The translations under genes and the position numbers were made by a program. Shown here piece after piece: positions 33,459 to 45,378 of a DNA stretch of 64,000 bases (its first letter is position 1; each line of letters begins with the position of its first letter). A model generated the notes under the pieces. That model searched no databases, was not told the DNA's origin, and saw nothing but the letters and a program-made list of their open reading frames with translations. The stretch lies in the NCBI GenBank assembly GCA_037127255.1, contig JBANSL010000012.1:38245115-38309114 (forward strand), in the 5' to 3' direction. The DNA is from Persicaria tinctoria (taxonomy: Eukaryota; Streptophyta; Magnoliopsida; Caryophyllales; Polygonaceae).

Positions 33459-35320
33459 TGTTGTAGGAGGAAATCGAGTTTAAAATATAATAAAATAAAT
33501 CAAATCGGATTCGTGCCCACCCAAATGATTACAAGACTTCCTCCCAATGTAGCTGTGGGAAGTCAGGATCGATCATCGAGGAAGCTGGTCAGCGGATCTC
33601 AGGCAGTGGAAGAATCTCACGGGCAGAAATCGACTTCAGTGTACTCGACCTCGACTAGGGTTAGTCGACAGAAGCCGGGTAAGTCGAATCCGAGCGAGCA
33701 GCAATCACTGGATTGGTCGATCTCGAGCAGTCAACTCAACATCGAGGAAAACTTGGTCGTAGTCGAGTAAGCTTGTCGAAATCGAGTTCCTGCAAAGACA
33801 CAAACACCGACGATTTTTGCTCGATCGAAGGTGAGTAGTCGACGTCGACCAAGGGGTGGTCGAAGTCGAGCAGAAACAGTAAAATAAAATAAAGAACAAA
33901 GCTTTTCAGAATTCGAAATAAAATATGTAAAAGAAAACTTCCAATATCGGGGTTTGCAAAAACGATAACCAAACATGCATAAGGCAAGATAAATAACGAT
34001 AATTATGCAAATTTCATCGAAGGAACAAGCTTTCGCCTTTTCCAACAATTAGACAACTCTTTCAAGAAAGCCTAATTGTATCTACCGATTTTATGTTTAT
34101 AATCCAAGTTGTTAGTATGGATCTCTATTGAATAGGTAATAAACATATAAAAGGCAGTAGATGCTCAAAACATAACAAAGGTCGGATCTTTACCTCAAGC
34201 ACGCATGGCTATCGTCGGGCTCTCACCAACCCTAGAAGTAGGTGGACTACTCGCTTTTCATCGCAATTGCAGACATCATTGATGGAAAAGAAACTTGCAT
34301 TAATAAACTAAACAAAGCTTACAACCGATCGAAGCCAACTTGCTCTCGCTCCTTCACTCCTCTCGGCTTCCACTCTCTCTCTCTCTACTCTACTTCTAGA
34401 ATTGAATTGTATGATTGAATGAATAAAAATCAGCCATATAGGCTCTATTTATAGGCATCCAATCCTTATTAATCAAGGTAAGGAATATTTATCTAATATC
34501 TAAAGATAAAACTCTACTTGGAAATAAATCTATCTAAATAAGTAAAACTAGATAAATCATAGGGTAATTAATTGTTCACCCCTTAGGATAGATAAAAAGA
34601 TAAAAAGCTATAAATATCTAAATCTTCATGTGTTGAGAATCTTCTCTCGGAAATATCTCCATTGGATTCGGGATAGAACCATAACAAGACTCGGACTAGC
34701 TCGAAATCGGCCACTGGGGTCAACTCGATATCGAGTAGCCTTACTCGATATCGACCAACATTTCTTCGCTTCAGCTCAGCAACTCGATTCCGGCCTCCAG
34801 GGATGAACATCGACCAACTTCAACTCGATATCGACTTCTTCCTTCCTTCTTCAGCTTTTCGGGTCGATTCTGGGTCTTCACTCGATTTTTGGCTTGGTCG
34901 ACTTCGACCAGTTTTGGTCGACGTCGAGTAAAGTTAGCTTGTCCTTGTTTTCTCGAGATGTCTCTCCTTCCTCGAGCTCGGGTTTGCTTCTGGGTTTGGT
35001 CGACACCGAGTAACTTACTCGACATCGAGTAAAGTCTTGAACTGGAGTCGACTTCTTCTTCCTTCCTCGATCAAGTTTGCTCTCCTGCTGTAGTCGACTT
35101 CGAGTAGCCTTAGTCGACTTCGAGTGGATCCTATCTTTTGGTTTCCTCCCGGAATGGCTCCAAATTATGTAATATTAAACCAAAACTTATGTAGACCTCT
35201 ATTTCTTGCAAATAAGCATATATTACATAAATTGAACATATTCCCAGCCCGAAATATGCAAAGTACTAAGAATAAGGAGCTAAAATGTATATAAAGACAT
35301 GGTCACTTTAGTGGACATCA
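33459..35320 (-). repeat. 3' LTR of element C (1.86 kb)
   Basis: Plus orientation begins TGTTGTAGGAGGAAATCGAG and ends TTTAGTGGACATCA. The minus-strand TATA box is at 34453-34446. TCGA words are dense at 33630-33870 (U5) and 34700-35130 (U3). Confidence 0.9.
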
Positions 35321-37379
35321 AATCACCCCATACTTAAGCTTGCTTGTCCCCAAGCAATAACTTGGATGGTCATTCAGGGGAAGAATTTAAAACTCTCAAC
35401 ATCATAGATTCATCTTTATATAACCCTGCAATCAATTACCATCATCAAAAAGGTACTTATGCAACAAATCCATACATGTGCAATAAAAGCAACATCTACT
35501 CACTAAAGGAGGGTTATGCAAAAACAATTCATGTGACAAAGCATTAATAATCAAGAGGACTTTAATTTAAGCTCAATAAGGAGTAGATTGGTAAAAGGCT
35601 AAATGTGGGCAATTTTTTGCAATGTGGTGTTAATGATCCGGGGAAATGGAGTATTTCCAAACTTTCATACCACATTCATTCTTCATAAGAAGCATCACCT
35701 TTCACTCATTCGATCAATGCTTTTTTTTTCCCCAATATTATGCTTTTACCTCTCTAACCTAAGCACTGCTTTCTCGCGAGTCGCAAGCATGGGTGTCATG
35801 AATGACCCTGGATACTTAGTGATTTGGACTTCTCACTTGTGTGTCCCATCTCACTGAACTATTATTTCAGCATGCAGGGTCGATCTACCTTTATCTCCTA
35901 AGGTGATCAGAATTTTTTTTTCCACTCATTAAATTTTCCATATATTTTTCAATTTCCTGCAAAACTCCATATATGATATACAACAACAACACAAACACCA
36001 TATAATAATATCCATAATGTAGCTTTAATTCTCAACACAATCCCCGGATAAGGTAAAGAATGGGCAATATTTAGATCATGTGGAGCAATATATGAAATAA
36101 GGCTTAATATGGCTTTTGTGATGCATAAGCATAGGTATGGCTAAGGAATATAAACATAGAGCATATATGGAAATATAAAGTCCTCCATCCTCTTATTATG
36201 CAACATGTCAAAAGCAATTTCAAATTTTATCTCCTTTCATGGTTTTCAATAAAATTATACACTTCATTGTGACTTCCCTTTACTAGGCAATTTCATGCTA
36301 TATCTCTAATGAATCCAATTTTGCATCGTCGAGTTCTATATAACTTCCATGAAACTAATCTTTGAACAATTTACAAGCATTGAGAGATGTCTCATAGAAC
36401 TTTGAGTTTAGCAATTATGCACAAAATTAAAAATTTACTCAAAATTCACCATGTAATAAAAATCAAGAATAAAATAATGATAATGAGCTCTTCCCCCACC
36501 CCATACTTAAAGTATATAGTGTCCCCACTGTATAAAATTAATATAAAACAAGGATAAAGGAAGGAACTCACTGAATAACGTGTCGTAAAGTCAACATCGG
36601 GGAGTCGAGTAACTGAGGTAGTCGACGTCGAGTAGGCGTGGTCGACGTCGAGTAGGCGTGGTCGACGTCGAATACAGATCTGCTGCGTCGAGTGAAAGAT
36701 GAAGTCAAGGATGCTTCTGGGTGGTTGACATCGAGTGGCCTACTCGACGTCGAGTACAGTGCTATACTCGATCCTCTTCGTAGTCGATCTCGACTTGGCC
36801 TAGTCGATTTCGACTGACTGTCAGGGACTTATTCTTCCTCTCTTTGCGATCCTTTATGCTTCTCGACCTAAAAAAATTTAAGATTTTCGCACGAAGACAA
36901 GACCTTCCACATGAAGCGTTCAAAACCAAAAAACAAAAACAAACAAAACCAAAACCAAAAGTTTCAAAGTCCCAAAATTCAAAAGTTTTATGTACATGCT
37001 CTAGATTTTAGAGTCGCTAGGTCGACTTCTCCGCTTGTGCTCAAGGACCGTCAATGTGGGGCCCTCTTGTGCTTGGCCCTTCTTCTGGATCATCTAGGTC
37101 CTGATTGTAGTATGCAAGCTCAGCTGATAAGTTGTTGGTTGCATAGTATCTCGTACCTTCCTTCTTCTTCTTTCCAGCTCTCATCCTTCGCATATTAGCT
37201 CACCATGGGGCCTTAGCTCCCCTTAAATTTTTATTAAATTTATTAATGGACAGAGGAGGGGTTGAAATCATACCTGGACTTACCTTTTCGTGCCCAAAAC
37301 AGAAATCTTCAGGCTTAGGGTTGGTTGACGTCGAGTAGGTCTGGTCGACTTTGAGTACAGGGATCCCATACTTAGGCTC
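35321..37379 (-). other. Polypurine tract and 3' noncoding interior of element C
   Basis: It begins with the tract (minus strand CTTAAGTATGGGGTGATT next to the LTR). It is AT-rich and closely matches the same region of element B. A tandem pair of the 20-mer GTCGACGTCGAGTAGGCGTG lies at 36621-36660, with a partial third copy to about 36676. The perfect palindrome TACTCGACGTCGAGTA is at 36741-36756. No gene is seen. Confidence 0.75.
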
Positions 37380-38279
37380 TTAGAAAGTCGGGTGTTCAGA
37401 AGGGGAAGTCGACCTCGAGTAGGCTTGGTCGAAGATGAGAGCGGTGGTCGACGTCGAGCAATGTTGGTCGATGTCGAGCAGCTTCTTGGCGCCTTCCTCC
37501 GTTGTTGTTTGCTTACCCTCGTGGTTGCTTATGCTTTTTACCTCCAGCCATGAAATTTCCTCCTTTGTAGGGCCAAAAGAGAAATCTAAGACCTCGTCGC
37601 CTATTGTAAAGGTGAGCAATCGCTGCTTTACGCTAATTTTAGCATCTGCAGTAGCTAAGAATGGTCTACCAAGAATAATAGGGCTAGTAGGATCTTCAAC
37701 ACAACCTATAATGAGGAATTCAGCGGGAATATAGAACTTACCAACCTGGACAGGGACATTATCAACAATACCTGTAGGGATGACCACTGTATTGTTTGCC
37801 ATGTATAGTTTGGTATCCAAAGGTTCTATGGATCCTATCTTTACCTTTTGCCAGATCGATAAGGGCATGATGCTCATGCTTGCTCCTAAATCGCACAAGG
37901 CTTCATAGTTAAATTTTCCAAATCCCACAGTAATAGAAAACTTACTAGGGTCAGGTCTCTTCTCAAAGAAGTTCATCCATTTGCATTCACTAGCGATTTT
38001 TGAGATTGATCGCTTGTTGCTAAGGATTTCCTTGAGGAACTTGACATATGCAGGCATCTCTTCAAGAGCTTCTGTAAAAGAAATTGAAGCATTCAGTTCT
38101 TGAAGCATCTTAACAAAGCGTTTAAACCTACCTGCATTGGGATCTTTCAGCGCATTGGAAGGGAAAGGTATCGTCTTTTTCTGTTTCGGAGCCAGAACAG
38201 ATGTCGGAGGAATTGTAGAGTCCTCGACTTCGAGTTGCTTCTCCTCGACATCGACTAGATCCTCCTCGACTTCGACCAC
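37380..38279 (-). CDS. Protease of element C (Athila/Tat-type retropepsin)
   Basis: An open minus-strand frame of 299 residues. Residues about 45-110 are the gag-protease linker (LKDPNAGRFKRFVKMLQELN, EMPAYVKFLKEIL). The retropepsin follows: ALCDLGASMSIMPLSIWQKV, where Athila/Tat elements have DLGAS in place of DSGAS, then PTGIVDNVPVQVGKFYIPAEF and SPIILGRPFLATADAKI. The N-terminus (EVEEDLVDVEEKQLEVED) and C-terminus (LLDIDQHCSTSTTALIFDQA) are translations of the family's TCGA words. Nothing pol-like follows. The protease would process gag in a particle. The frame is intact, but gag upstream is broken. Confidence 0.75.
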   Translation of the reverse strand: MVEVEEDLVDVEEKQLEVEDSTIPPTSVLAPKQKKTIPFPSNALKDPNAGRFKRFVKMLQELNASISFTEALEEMPAYVKFLKEILSNKRSISKIASECKWMNFFEKRPDPSKFSITVGFGKFNYEALCDLGASMSIMPLSIWQKVKIGSIEPLDTKLYMANNTVVIPTGIVDNVPVQVGKFYIPAEFLIIGCVEDPTSPIILGRPFLATADAKISVKQRLLTFTIGDEVLDFSFGPTKEEISWLEVKSISNHEGKQTTTEEGAKKLLDIDQHCSTSTTALIFDQAYSRSTSPSEHPTF

Positions 38280-38811
38280 AGGAGTAGTCGACTTCGAGTT
38301 GTGTTGTCGTGCAGAAGTTCCCTCGATGTTATGTGGCTGGTCGACTTCGGGTACTTCTACTCGACGTCGAGTAGACTAGTCGACGTCGACTACACTCTGC
38401 TCGATGTCAATTAACATCTCAGCTTCGTCCTGCTACTTTCCGACATCTGACTCGCGTAGTTGATGCCCGCTCTTGAGCTTTACAGCCGCGATGTGTCCGG
38501 TCTTCCCCTTGGGATTTGGTTCTGTCTGCTCGTGGAGTGGCCCGGTCGGTTGTGGAATTTGTGCTACGAATTGGCCCATCTGGGTCTCAATGTTCCTCTT
38601 TCAGATGTCCAATTCTCCAAATCTTGTATTGATGTTTTGAAGCTGATTATTGATGGCGCTACTGGCTTGCTTTCTTTCTCCCTGATTCCGGCGCATCTCA
38701 TCGAGGATCATCTGTAGATCATCCTTCCGCTGATCCCTCTCTGGATGTCCAGGAGCTCTGTATGGAGGGGGGTTCCTAGGGGCACCTTGGTTCCATTGTG
38801 GTTCTTAGAAC
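38280..38811 (-). pseudogene. gag: Gag C-terminal region of element C, left of element D
   Basis: Minus-strand translation gives a low-complexity Pro/Asn/Arg stretch (EPQWNQGAPRNPPPYRAPGH, PERDQRKDDLQMILDEMRRN) with stops. It continues the gag that is interrupted by element D at 38816/48283. The palindrome TACTCGACGTCGAGTA lies at 38358-38373 near the start of the protease frame. Confidence 0.55.
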
Positions 38812-38816
38812 CTTTG

Positions 38817-39718
38817 TGAAGGTTCGATAATATAAAACTAAGTAATATAGAAATACTCTATAAGGGGGGTTGAATAGAGTATGTCGGTTTTTCGCAGATA
38901 GTCTCAAGACTTTTGAAGCTCGTGCAAAACCCTTTGAGATTGGACTTAGTCTTTTCTCTGAAAACCTGAATCACAAAGTTAAACAATTCAAAACAAGTGC
39001 GGAAATAAGGTAAAGCAATAAAGTAAAGGACTCGATGAGTTGTTTACGAGGTTCGGCACAAGCTTGGCCTACGTCCCCGCCTAGGGTTCTTCCACAACCC
39101 TAGGATTCAACCGAGTTTTATTGATTCACAAGACTTAGGATCCTAGTAGCTCCCCGAGAAGCCTCTCTCCTATACAATTGCAATCTAGTCAACTCTCGTT
39201 CCTTTGGAGTCCTAGACCAATCTAGAAGAGCCCCACCTCTCTATGCTATCTATTACAATCCTCTTACACTTAGTGAATCAATCGCCTAGTGTTCACTTCC
39301 CGAGTTACAAACTCTCGAGTGTAACACTATAACTGAATATATCCTATAAGCTCACTGTATAACTCTCAAATGCTTTGAAATGAAATAACAGACTCTTAGG
39401 ACAAGCAGAGATCACACAAAAACAGATTTCTCTTGAAGGCTTGGAGTGTATGAAAGCTCGTGTTCAATGAATGTATATACTCTGTCTTCATCTTCCTTCT
39501 CTTTATATTGAGACAAATCGGCGCCAAGGATCTTCTCCAACGGCTAGACAAGATCATGGCATAAGCTGGATCTTCTATTTTTGGAAACTTCGAGGCCACA
39601 ATCTTTCCGATTTGAATCTTCTCAACACGCATCACAAGGAAGGAAATAATTCAAAAATACTTCCTGAAAGGTTAGTTAAGTATATAATAATATAATGGAA
39701 GTATATAATAATATTAAA
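38817..39718 (-). repeat. 3' LTR of element D, outer end of U3 deleted
   Basis: Plus orientation begins TGAAGGTTCGATAATATAAA and matches 47240-48143. The last ~140 bases of the LTR and the polypurine junction are missing: the sequence jumps from ATATTAAA to TCTACCCCTTGATGAAAG. The minus strand has a TATA-like TATAAAG near 39507. Confidence 0.85.
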
Positions 39719-40012
39719 TCTACCCCTTGATGAAAGACAAAACCTGTGCATCTCTGCAACTTAGTCAAGCATAAATAATACAAGTGAAATCGGACTAAGT
39801 ACCTTCAAGGGTTAGACAAATGTTGGATCAAAATTTTAAAGCATGAAAAGTCATCCAACCGAAAACCAAAAAATCAAAAACCAAGGTCTTCCAAGACCTT
39901 CACAGCAAAAAGGTTTTCAAGTCTAAAACAACCACAGATCATCTCCCCCTTTTTGTCTTTCAACAAAGGGAGGAGGTAAAACCAACAGTCACCAAAAGTT
40001 TTGAAATTGTTT

Positions 40013-41652
40013 TCAAAAACCAGTAATGAACTCCTTGTGCAGCTCCTTGATATCCAGGCGAACTTCCTCCAAACCCAACTCCAGGTTGTCTATGCGCTCA
40101 TCAACAGCTGAGGCAGTGGGAAGAGCTTTTGAAGGAGGGGCAAGACTCAAGGTCCCTTGGGGAGACCGAGTGATGCCTATCTTTTCAAGGCTCTTGGAGT
40201 CGAACTTACCCATATGACGTTGTTGTTCTTCATTTTTGAAATCAATTCCAGAAGCTTTGAAGATTTGGCTCAAAAGGGCAGCAAAGGGGAGGGGAGTTCC
40301 TTTCCTGGCTTTTCTTGTATGAGCCATGGATCCTAAAATGGTGTTGGCCAGATCAAGACCAAGGCCATTGAGGATTCGGTAAAGGAGGACGATGGCATTG
40401 TCAGTAAGGAGCGAGCCAGAGTTAAGATGGGGTAAGAGGCATCGAACAATGATGTTGAATATAATTTTTGCCTCTAGGGTAAGGGATGAGTGGGTGAGCT
40501 GCTTTGAGGTGCTGTTAGATGCTTCGGGTAAGAGGTACTTGGATCGGGCAAGGATGATGCAGTTTTCTTTAGAGGGGTGTACATCAGCGGGTGGACAAGG
40601 GCTAGGTAGGCCAAGGAAATCTGCAAAGTCATTGGAGTTGAAAGAAATTCTAACCCCTTTGACAACAGATTCCAAAGACCAACCATTTGCATCATGTTTG
40701 GCTTTTAGGTTTATGTAGAACAAGCGGGTTAGCTGGGGATAGTAGACGGTTTCAAGATTAAGAAGGGTCCAGGCTGGGGATTTTTTGAGAAGATCAATGC
40801 AGGGTAGCTTCAAAGCCTCAAAGAACTCGATATCCAAAAAATCAGAACAACTTATCCTACGAGTTCGAAACTCATCTACCCACTTACCAGCAGTCTCAGC
40901 ATTTTCAAACCATGAAGAGGGTAAGGATTGGTTTACTTGGATGTAGGCGGGTGGATCGACATTCTTCCTGCGAGCAATCGTTGGAGCAGCTCTCTTGGCA
41001 GACGCCTCAAGACCTCTGAGGGTGCCCTTCCTGGTGCGCTTGGGAGATGGAGGCTTGACAACAATTGGGGCTTTCCGCTTCTTTGGAGACGGGGGAGGAG
41101 GAGAAGGAGAAGGAGACTCTTCCTCCTCTTCCTCAGACTCGAGTCCTCACCGGACCCCGCTTCATCTCCTTCAGCTTCCTCGTCTTCTCTAGATCCGTCT
41201 TGCTCTTCGTCTTCTTCCTCAGGCTCCTCTTTAGATGGAACCTCCTCGGCCTCGGCTTCCTTCCGAATCCTCTCAGCTTCCTCTTCGACACGTTTCCTTG
41301 CAAGCTCGGCCTCCTCCTCGGCCTTCTTCTTCAAGGCTTCCTCTTCGGCTTCCTTGGCAGCATCTCTTTCCAGAATGGCGTCGAGATCATCTTCCTCCTC
41401 TTCCTCGTCCACCTCCTCAGCTAAGATCTTCTTTTTCCCTTTCTGTTTCGCATTGAGGGGCTTCTTAGCAGAGCATTTTTGAGAGCCCTTGGTAACAGTG
41501 GCCGTGCTCTCAGCGATGGTGCTCTGGACAACAGTTGGGACAATGGCTTGAGGAGTGGGTTCAGGTGTGGGAGAGGTGGCAGTGACCTGACGTCCCTTGG
41601 GAGTGGCGCCTAGTCTTTTGGGTGTGGAAGCTTTCTTTGATTTGGGTGCCAT
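40013..41652 (-). pseudogene. Env-position ORF of element D, one frameshift
   Basis: It starts at 41652 (MAPKSKKASTPKRLGATPKG). A Lys/Ser/Thr-rich N-terminus is followed by an acidic, strongly coiled-coil region of Glu/Ala/Lys/Arg repeats (about 41180-41420) and a Pro-rich nuclear-localisation-like stretch. A frameshift near 41140 separates the second half (40837-40013). That half has the globular region seen in plant transposon-type proteins: DIEFFEALKLPCIDLL, FSNDFADFLGLPSPCPP-like text and SLTLEAKIIFNIIVRCLLPH. It ends with a coiled coil (ERIDNLELGLEEVRLDIKEL). Sirevirus 'env-like' ORFs sit here. I see no clear signal peptide or membrane anchor, so an envelope role is unsupported. Confidence 0.75.
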
Positions 41653-42126
41653 GGAGGAAATCGGCTAGGGTTTTCTTAGAACAGGTTGAGAGGTTGAAGA
41701 AGGAGAAGTTGAAAGGGTTTAGATGAGTTCTGAGTTGTGATGGGATCGTGTACAGGATTTGGGGTTTAAGTAGAGAGAGATGATGGAGTTGATGGGATGG
41801 GTTTAGAGTTCCAAGGGGAGTAATCATAACATTGCTATTTTGAAAATTTCCAATTCAAAATTCAAATCCTTTTCTTAACCAAAAATAAGAGGGAGAATAT
41901 CCGAAAAATATTTTGGTCCAAAAATATCTCAACGGGTAAAAATATAACATAAATGGAAAATTTTGAAATCCGATAAAAACATAATTGATTAAATATCTTG
42001 AAAGATATTAACCAAATATATGTGATCCGATATATGTGATCTACCATTTAGTTCACAAACCTTGACATAATTCTCAAAGGTCTTGACACTAAGTAGATTT
42101 TATCTTTCGTAAAGGGAAAGCTACCC

Positions 42127-43139
42127 CTACGAAAGTGCATCCTTGTTAAGCATCCCAATCTCTCGTCTAATGAAGGTGAACATGTCTTCTGCCAAAGGCT
42201 TAGTAAAAATGTCAGCCCATTGATAATCAGTTGAAATAAATGAAATGGACACATCACATTTTTCAACATGGTCTCTAATGAAATGATGCCTTACAACAAT
42301 ATGTTTGGTCCTTGAATGCTGAACAAGATTCTTTGTAATGGAGATGACACTTGTATTGTCACATTTAATAGGAATGCCTTTGAGGTTGATGCCAAGATCT
42401 CGCATTTGTTGAGCTATCCAAAGGATTTGGGAGCAACAGGCTCCACCTGCAATGTATTCGACTTCTGCAGTGGATAGAGCAACTGAGTTTTGTTTCTTTG
42501 AGTGCCAACTGATCAAAGATGCTCTTAAGAATTGGCAACATCCTGATGTGCTCTTCCTATCCACCTTATAGCCTGCAAAATCTGCATCAAAATATCCAAT
42601 TAATGTGAAATCCTTTTGCTTTGGGTACCATAGTCCAAGCTCCTTAGTGCCATTGAGATATCGAAAGATCCTCTTCACAGCCACGAGGTGAGATTCTTTA
42701 GGACAGCTTGAAACCTAGCACACATGCAAACACTATACATGATGTCAGGTATACTAGCCGTGAGATATAATAAAGATCCAATCATTCCTCGATGCTCCTT
42801 TTGATTGACACTTTTCCCAGTCTTGTCTTGATCTAGAGATAATGTTGAGCTCATGGGAGTCTTGGCTGCTTTGGATTGATCCATTTTGAACTTCTTCAAG
42901 AGATCCTTAGTGTATTTGCTTTGGTTGACAAAGATCCCTTTCTTGGATTGGTGAACTTGTAATCCCAAAAAGAAGTTGAGTTCACCCATCAAGCTCATCT
43001 CGAATTCACTGCACATGATATCAGAAAATTCCTTGCACAAAGATGTGTTAGTAGCACCAAATAATATATCATCGACATAAATTTGAATAACCAAAATGTC
43101 CTTTCCTTTGGTCTTGATAAAAAGAGTCTTGTCGATCAA
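42127..43139 (-). pseudogene. pol: RT C-terminal half and RNase H of element D
   Basis: Two overlapping frames (43139-42675 and 42684-42127) contain the RT active site [14 protein letters not shown] and ELNFFLGLQVHQSKKGIFV. RNase H follows: GYFDADFAGYKVDRKSTSGC, LSTAEVEYIAGGACC, HSRTKHIVVRHHFIRDHVEK, ending MLNKDALS. The usual YSDADFAG reads YFDADFAG with both Asp kept. A frameshift at about 42680 joins the two. Confidence 0.85.
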
Positions 43140-43160
43140 CCCCCTTTTAAAATCATTTTC

Positions 43161-45370
43161 TTAAAGATATTTTGACAAGCGCTCATACCAAGCTCTTGGG
43201 GCTTGTTTCAAACCATAAAGCGCTTTGTCAAGTTTATAAACATGATTGGGAAATTCCAAACTTTCAAATCCTGGGGGTTGAGCCACATATACTTTTTCCT
43301 CTAAGAAACCGTTAAGAAAAGCACACTTGACATCCATTTGATATAACTTTATACTCATAAAAGATGCAAATGCTAATAAAATGCGAATGGCTTCAAGCCT
43401 GGATACGGGAGCAAAGGTCTCATCGTAGTCAATACCTTCCTCTTGATTGTAGCCTTGAGCAACAAGCCTTGCCTTGTTCCTCACAATCTTACCATTCTCA
43501 TCTAGCTTGTTTCGAAATACCCATCGTGTTCCAATGACTGATTGATGCTTTGGCCTAGGCTTCAAGGTCCAGACTTTGTTTCTTTCAAATTCGTTAAGCT
43601 CACTTTGCATAGCAATGATCCAGTCTGGCTCTTGAAGTGCCTCATCTACCTTCTTTGGCTCAATAAGAGAAACAAACGCGTGAAAAGCACAAAGATCTTT
43701 AAGTTTAGAACGAGTTTGAACACTAGAAGTAGGGTAAGAAATGATATCCTTTAATGAGTGTGATGAGGAGTATTTGAATTTCCTTTTGCTAGTCTCAGCT
43801 CCTTGATTCGTCACACCGGTAGGATTGACTTGTGATACATCTGACTCCGTGGTCCTGTTAAGTTCAGTTACAGTAGTTTCTGACGCTTCAACACTGTTGG
43901 ATTGGACAACAAGGGCTTTGGACGAATCTTCAACACCTTGGGCCAATTCTTTAGTGTTGAGAATCTGTTCCTGCATGTTCCTCTTCTCTGTGTTCTTGGT
44001 GGCAGCATCATCACCTTCCTCGTTTTCTGCATGGATGTTAAGATCTATATCTGAAACACTTTCACTCAAAGAACCGTCATTGCATTCATCAAATATAACA
44101 TGTATACTTTCTTCAACTAACTGGGTCCTTTTATTGAAGATTCTATAAGCTTTGCTACTTGTGGAGTAGCCAAGAAATATACCTTCATCACTACGAGCAT
44201 CAAATTTGCCAAGGTTATCTTTTCCATTGTTATGAACAAAACAAGTACAACCAAAGGGTTTAAAATAAGATATAAGTGGTTTGCGGCCTTTGAAAAGTTC
44301 ATAAGGAGTTTTCTTTAAGATGGAACGAATAAGACAACGATTCAAAATATAGTTAGTTGTGTTAACAACTTCAGCCCAATAGGTTTTAGGTAATGTATTT
44401 TCTAAAAGCATAGTCCTGGCCATATCCTCTAAGGTGCGGTTCTTTCGTTCCACAACCCCGTTTTGTTGAGGTGTCCTAGGAGCAGAAACGTTATGTGAGA
44501 TGCCATATTTAGCACAAAACAAATCAAACTAAAGTTGATCAAACTCCCTACCATGATCACTCCGAATTGACACTATGGGCTCGTTTCTTAAAGTTTGCAA
44601 CTCCTTACAAAGTTTTGAAAACTCAAATAAGGCCTCTGATTTTTCTTATAAAAAAGCAACCAAGTATATCTAGAAAAATCATCAACAACAACTAGCATGT
44701 ACTTTTTACCATTGGGAGATTTGACTCGCATAGGACCACATAAATCCATATGTAAAAGTTCAAGAGGTCTAGAAGAACTTACAACCTTTTTAGGTTTGAA
44801 AGAGCTACGTGTTTGTTTACCTCGTGTGCATGCATTGCACATATCAATACCTTTGAAGTCCATCTCAGGTAGCCCTTTTACAAGCCCTATGTACACAAGC
44901 TTCTGTAGTGTATGTGGGCTCACATGACCGAGTCTCATATGCCAAATCTTTGGATCGTCCGTCAAAGCCTTTAGACAGGTTAAGCTTCCTTGTGCCATTT
45001 GGTCAGCATTTACAGCGTATATATTGTTGTAACGATATACAGTTAATATAACTTCACCTGTATCTTCTCTGCACACTAGACATCTTTTCTTGTTAAATCT
45101 GACATATTTGCCACTATCACATAATTGAGAGACACTAAGTAAATTATACTTTAAACCATTAACAAGATAGACATTTTTAATACTATGGTTGGAATCACTT
45201 CCAACACTACCAATACCAATAATGTCACATTTTCTTTTGTCACCAAGAGTGATTGTTCATGTGGATTGCTCCTTTAGATCATGAAAGAGAGAACTCTTCC
45301 CACTCATATGCCTCGAGCATCCACTATCAATAATCCATTTGTACTCCTTCACCTTAATGATCTCCTGCAA
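43161..45370 (-). pseudogene. pol: Protease, integrase and RT N-terminal half of element D
   Basis: The protease site IDSGCSRHMSG is encoded near 45340-45300. The frame at 45076-44588 has the zinc finger (HMRLGHVSPHTLQKLV, CNACTRGKQ) and LLHMDLCGPMRVKSPNGKKY. A frameshift near 44640 and a TAG at 44531-44529 (CAG in element E) precede the frame 44522-43161, which has [36 protein letters not shown] and the RT N-terminus ([55 protein letters not shown]). It is otherwise well preserved. Confidence 0.85.
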
Positions 45371-45378
45371 AACAAACA

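Noticed and set aside
40928..41482. Plus-strand Ser/Arg-rich frame of 184 codons
   Set aside because: Antisense of the Glu/Ala/Lys coiled-coil repeats of the env-position ORF in element D.
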